From Auxenochlorella pyrenoidosa (lineage: Eukaryota; Chlorophyta; Trebouxiophyceae; Chlorellales; Chlorellaceae): 12,443 nt of DNA. The notes under the pieces are model-generated. The model saw only the letters and a list, made by a program, of their open reading frames with translations, had not been told where the DNA came from and made no database searches. The stretch lies in NCBI GenBank assembly GCA_001430745.1, contig KQ481997.1:1104230-1116672 (forward strand). Direction: 5' to 3'. The position numbers and the translations under genes were made by a program. Within the stretch, counting starts at the first letter, position 1; each line of letters begins with the position of its first letter. This document shows, in pieces, positions 10,001 to 12,443 of this stretch.

Positions 10001-10226
10001 CTGCTGTCTGCCCTCGGGGTGCTGCAGGGAGGTGCTGCGCGGCTGCGCCACCCTGGACGCCCTCGTTTCCCGCCTGCGCATCCCCCTGCGCCTGGATGAG
10101 GCCCTGGATGTGGAGCTATGGATGCTCGATGCCAGCGGCAGCTGCGTGATGGTGGGGGCCAGCCTGTCGCCGGCAGCGGTGCTCGACGCGGCGGCGGGGC
10201 TGGTGCTGCACGTGCGGCTGGAGTGA
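4016..10226 (+). CDS. PIF1-like SF1B DNA helicase core with long nuclear-type C-terminal extension (16 exons, 5' end missing)
   Basis: Exons: 4016-4074, 4275-4527, 4623-4703, 4854-4915, 5164-5320, 5442-5566, 5816-5933, 6190-6290, 6494-6618, 6814-6908, 7145-7210, 7463-7527, 7698-8538, 8799-8974, 9190-9834, 10028-10226; all phases agree, giving 1055 residues and a TGA stop. Motifs, numbered from 4016: Q motif LSEEQQAAK; Walker A GCGGSGKS (33-40); Ia TGCAAELLGGETLHSILKLG; II LIVDE|VSML (130-135); III QLILVGDFLQ|LPPI (to 208); IV FKQVHRQRDREFISLLHAIRDG; V GLVNGSRGVVVGF (420-432). These identify a PIF1/RRM3-type 5'-3' helicase. The usual closing motifs IHKSQG and YVALSR are not found. Instead come a short coiled coil, poly-Ala, PPKRRRM, Gly/Arg-rich and Gln-rich stretches, and a final beta-beta-alpha-beta-like segment (about 967-1055). 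No ATG lies in frame in the first exon, and a TAG at 4013-4015 precedes it. The C-terminal part might be a separate gene, but no stop separates it. Confidence 0.72.
4704..4853 (+). other. GC-AG intron splitting helicase motif II (DE|VSML)
   Basis: The exon ends GTC GAT GAG, the intron starts GCGAGC and ends GGACTGCAG, and the next exon starts GTG TCC ATG CTG. The PIF1 family requires an uninterrupted DE-[IV]-SML, so the boundary is set by the protein; the only junction that restores it has a GC donor. The intron is 150 nt, a multiple of three, and contains no in-frame stop. Confidence 0.85.
4916..5163 (+). other. Probable GC-AG intron in the helicase gene
   Basis: Donor CGCAG|GCAAGC and acceptor CTCCACCCGCAG, phase 2, joining TACR-R to TYLQDRLEAL. 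A GT donor nine bases earlier (AGC|GTGCCG) has the same phase and would remove three residues, but matches consensus poorly. Family alignment does not decide between them because this loop is variable. Confidence 0.6.
5567..5815 (+). other. Probable GC-AG intron in the helicase gene
   Basis: Donor GCGCAG|GCATGC and acceptor GCCGGCCCTTGCAG, phase 2, joining GSGVVR to DGKLTGRQIRN. The only GT alternative of matching phase nearby is GTTTCG, 42 bases further on in GGGA|GTTTCG, which is a weak donor and would add a Gly/Arg-rich insert. The call is by consensus, not by a conserved motif. Confidence 0.5.
7528..7697 (+). other. Possible GC-AG intron after helicase motif V
   Basis: Donor GACTGCAG|GCAAGC and acceptor CTTCTGGTGCTGCAG, phase 2, join VVVGFVDCR to EQLAELQRKL. 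A canonical alternative, GGG|GTGGGT at 7558, has the same phase and would add ten residues. The GC site has the better match to U1 pairing apart from its C; transcripts are needed to decide. Confidence 0.45.
7842..7885 (+). repeat. GGCAGCAGCA repeat coding poly-alanine in the helicase gene
   Basis: GGGGCGGCAGCAGGGGCGGCAGCAGCAGCAGCAGCAGC reads as an Ala/Gly run (AAAGAAAAAAAAG) in the reconstructed frame. It lies in the low-complexity segment just after the coiled coil that follows the helicase core, and further Ala runs recur near 8025-8130. Such runs are common in GC-rich algal proteins and indicate disordered or helical linker. Confidence 0.6.
8179..8199 (+). other. Monopartite nuclear localisation signal in the helicase C-terminal extension
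   Basis: In the coding frame the sequence reads PPKRRRM, a classical SV40-type basic cluster preceded by prolines, in an otherwise Ala/Gly/Gln-rich region. It suggests that the product, or at least its C-terminal part, acts in the nucleus. A mitochondrial presequence in the missing first exon is not excluded; PIF1 proteins often serve both compartments. Confidence 0.5.
9331..9540 (+). repeat. CAG-rich coding repeat (poly-Gln tract)
   Basis: The segment encodes a Gln-rich domain with repeats of Q-A, Q-Q and Q-H, including a pure (CAG)7 run at 9512-9532. It lies between the RVEEVPQLLGRW segment and the C-terminal fold of the helicase-linked protein. Gln-rich tracts of this kind are typical of nuclear regulatory proteins and are prone to length change. 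Confidence 0.7.
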
Positions 10227-11000
10227 CGGGTGTTGGTTCATGATGGGAGTGGGGCATTCTCCTGGCGCGAATTGGTATTATTTTCTTTTTCTTGAGTACA
10301 TTGTACATCAGTTGCATGTTTCAGGAAAGAAGCGCGACAGCATTTTGCTGTCATCAGCACATGCTGCAACCTGTTGGCGCTCGCTGGAATTTCTGAACCC
10401 TTGCGTACAAGTGAAGCACGACATCTGCCCCTTTGCCCTTTGAAAGAGGAGCGATGCCCAGACTTGAAAAACTGAATACTCAAATCTGCATGCTGCTTGA
10501 TGTTGACATCAGTAGTCGCCACCCGCTGGCTCGCTGGCGGCGGCGGACGTCCACCGCTTCCGCTGCTAGCGCAGGTGGTTCCCAGAGAGGTCGGCTGCGA
10601 CCTATGCGCATCACAACTACCTGAGCATACAACTGATACAGTCGGGTGCCCGCAAAGCCTGTGACGGAGCGGGTGTTGCAACCGGACCACTGGCTGCACA
10701 GAGGGTTTGCCACCGGCTCGCGAAATTCCCTGTAAAGTGACACGAAGATTCGAGGAACGATCAAGAGCAGCGAGCCGCCGAGGAGTGGCCGTGGCACTGC
10801 AGGATGGGGATGGTGTCGGCATGCGTCGGCTAGCAGCACCCACATTGTGCCATCGTCGCTCAATTTCAACATCGCTCAACAAGCCACACCTCAACAGTGT
10901 GCCTATCGACTGCACTCTAGTTCTGAGCAAGCCCTCTGCTTGCACTGCGCACCTTCTCGCAGCACCCGCAGCCTGACCTCTGCGTGAACCCAGCGCACCG
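10227..11000 (+). other. 3' untranslated region of the helicase gene and promoter of the next gene; no gene seen
   Basis: The stretch after the TGA at 10224-10226 becomes T-rich (10275-10310, TATTATTTTCTTTTTCTTG) and is less GC-rich than the coding DNA. The first TGTAA I find is at 10731-10735, within CCCTGTAAAG; if used, the 3' untranslated region would be about 500 nt, leaving roughly 250 nt as promoter and 5' leader for the gene starting at 11001. A 51-codon frame at 10821-10976 has no identifiable domain and may be an upstream reading frame or chance. Confidence 0.4.
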
Positions 11001-12182
11001 ATGCAGGCGGTGCGGTTGGCGGGGTGCCCTGCCTTGTCGGCAGCGAGGCACCATGCGCTGCAGCGGCAGCGGCACGGGCGACCAGCGGCGCCGCTGCCCC
11101 TCGCGCCGCAGCGGCATGCGCACCTGCTTGCGCCCTGCAGAGCAATGAGCGACGACGACGACGAGGAGTGGGAGACGGATGAGCAGCAGCAGCAAGCGGC
11201 GCCCGTGCCGGCGCCTGTGCAGCAGGCGGCAGCCGACGAGGCTGCCACCGCCGCCACCGCGACTGCGGAAGCGGCGCCGGCGGCCAGCGCGCGGCAGCAG
11301 ACGCGGCAGGCCAAGCGCGGGGTGGCTGCCGCGCCCGCTGTGGCGGAGCCCGACATGGGGCAGGCATGGAAGATGGGGCTTGGGGGCGTGGCCGCGCTGG
11401 CAGCAGTGGCTGGGCTGGGCTTCCTCGGCCACCGCCTGTTCAAGAGCCAGGCGATGACAGATGCGGTGTCCAATGTGCAGCAGGTGGGCAGGCGCAGGGT
11501 GGGGCAAGGGGGGGTGGGACGACGCGGATGCAGCCGCCAAGCAGCGCGCCGCTCGTGGCGTTGAGTGAGCGGCAACCCGCTCAGCGCTGCTGGGCCCTGC
11601 CCTGGCACGTGCGCAGGCCAGCCTGTGGGGCTGGCCCCGCTGCACCGTGGGTGCATGCCACACAGCACATGCGCGGCTTGGAGGCGGCGCAGCTTGGAGT
11701 CGGGGAGCAGCGCGCGACCCCTGCTGACCGCTGCTGTCGGGCTCACTGTTTCACCTAAGCCTCCCTGTCTCCCCTCGCCCCGCAGAGCATCCAGAAGGGC
11801 CAGCTGGCCAAGGAGTCGCAGCAGCGGCTGAACGAGTTCATGAGCACGCTGCGCAACATGCAGGTGCGCTGGGCTGGGGTGCTGGGCTTGCCGCCGCCAC
11901 CGCCGGAGCAGCTGCAGCGGAGAACACGGCGGCGGTAGCAAAGCTGGTGGTGTTCTTGCCCGAGCCGCTGCCGCTGAACGGCAGCTGTGAAAACTGCAGC
12001 GCTGCTGCGAACAGCGGGTACTGCCTGCCCCTGCCCATGCCTGTGTGGCGATGCGCAAGTAGCCGAGCCTGCTGCCGGCCCCCTGTGCCGTGTCCGCTGG
12101 TGCAGACTGCCGACCTGTCAGCCAAGAACCTGGGCAACGAGGGCTTCGCCTACGTCGTGGACGCGCTCTCCTTCAACGACCG
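11001..12182 (+). CDS. Organelle-targeted, single-membrane-span leucine-rich-repeat protein (5' three exons; continues past the window)
   Basis: Exons 11001-11483, 11786-11863 and 12106-12182 join in phases 0 and 0, and the third ends in phase 2 at a GTGCGC donor; 187 residues plus a split codon lie in the window. Residues 1-48 contain Arg, His, Ala and Pro but no Asp or Glu, as in a chloroplast or mitochondrial presequence, which is why the 11001 ATG is preferred to the one at 11145. An acidic stretch (SDDDDEEWETDEQQQQ) follows, then an Ala/Gln linker and a hydrophobic segment at about 126-143 (GLGGVAALAAVAGLGFLG). Exon 2 is a polar helix (SIQKGQLAKESQQRLNEF). Exon 3 reads ADLSAKNLGNEGFAYVVDAL, matching the RNI-type leucine-rich repeat (DLS..N.LG.EG...L..AL) of RanGAP and NLRC-like proteins. 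The domain proper lies beyond the window, so function is not assigned. Confidence 0.7.
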
Positions 12183-12443
12183 GTGCGCCCCGCCGGCCCG
12201 ACCCCCGCCGCAAACACTTGACCACGGTGGACGCCTGCTGGTCGCCTGCAGGGCGCCCCCCCGGTGCCAGATGTCAGCCGCAGCAGCGAGCCCCTGCATG
12301 ATCCCCCACAGTCAGCCCGGGGAGGGGGGGGGGGGGCTCTCCGGACTCAGCACTGCCGTGCGTCTTGCTGCGTCCACATGCCGCTGCCTTGTTTGCTGAC
12401 CCCCCCACCCACCTCCCGCAATCCACCCCACCCCACCACCCCA
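12183..12443 (+). other. Start of a long intron of the leucine-rich-repeat gene
   Basis: After the donor GACCG|GTGCGC no continuation of the repeat pattern appears in any frame up to the window edge. A candidate acceptor near 12250 (GCCTGCAG) gives a frame without leucine-rich repeats and is not convincing. The intron probably continues past the window. It contains a pure run of 13 G at 12324-12336 and ends in a C-rich tract. Confidence 0.55.
12324..12336 (+). repeat. Homopolymer run of 13 G
   Basis: Thirteen consecutive G residues lie inside an intron. Such runs are error-prone in sequencing and assembly, so the exact length should not be relied on. No functional role is suggested. Confidence 0.8.

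Noticed and set aside
10821..10976. Short frame beginning MRRLAAPTLCHRRS as a presequence exon
   Set aside because: It looks superficially like a mitochondrial presequence but stops in frame before 11001, and I see no donor that would join it in phase to the next exon.
10238..12058. 606-codon open frame on the minus strand
   Set aside because: It runs antisense to two well-supported exons of the leucine-rich-repeat gene and across the intergenic region. Its composition is Arg/Ala/Ser/Cys-rich without a domain, as expected from GC-rich antisense shadows.

Overview
The window looks like nuclear DNA of a green alga, most likely a GC-rich, intron-dense Chlorella-like trebouxiophyte. The reasons are many short introns with good splice consensus and conserved phase, Ala/Gln/Pro-rich low-complexity coding sequence, a starch-binding domain, plastid-type N-termini, and a TGTAA element (the usual chlorophyte polyadenylation signal) downstream of a gene. 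No bacterial operon structure, RNA gene, CRISPR array or mobile element is evident. The taxon is an inference from style, not from a marker gene.

Three multi-exon genes can be reconstructed by joining exons whose phases agree. (1) Minus strand, 2795 to 627, four exons, 512 codons: a CBM20 starch-binding protein with a likely plastid transit peptide, a coiled coil, one transmembrane segment and an Ala/Gln/Ser helical repeat tail. What looks like a stop codon near 1390 is a splice donor, so the starch-binding half and the membrane half form one protein. Its 3' untranslated region probably runs to about position 40. (2) Plus strand, about 4016 to 10226, sixteen recognised exons (first exon not found), at least 1055 residues: a PIF1-like SF1B helicase core carrying motifs up to the LVNGSRG motif. 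It continues without a stop into a long, low-complexity, nuclear-signal-bearing C-terminus ending in a possible beta-grasp fold. The last helicase motifs (IHKSQG and YVALSR) are not seen. (3) Plus strand, 11001 to beyond the window: the 5' part of a protein with a plastid- or mitochondrion-type presequence, an acidic linker, one membrane segment and the first leucine-rich repeat of a RanGAP/NLR-like (RNI-type) series.

The most unusual genomic feature is the number of GC-AG introns. Of 21 introns recognised, five are best explained by a GC donor. One is fixed by the invariant helicase motif II (DE|VSML) and has no GT alternative. In the other four, GC fits best but a weaker or competing GT donor of the same phase exists.

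Genes 1 and 2 are divergent and share an intergenic region of about 1.2 kb; genes 2 and 3 are tandem. No shared pathway is evident among the three. Gene 1 concerns plastid starch and a membrane, gene 2 is probably nuclear or organellar DNA metabolism, and gene 3 is an organelle membrane protein.
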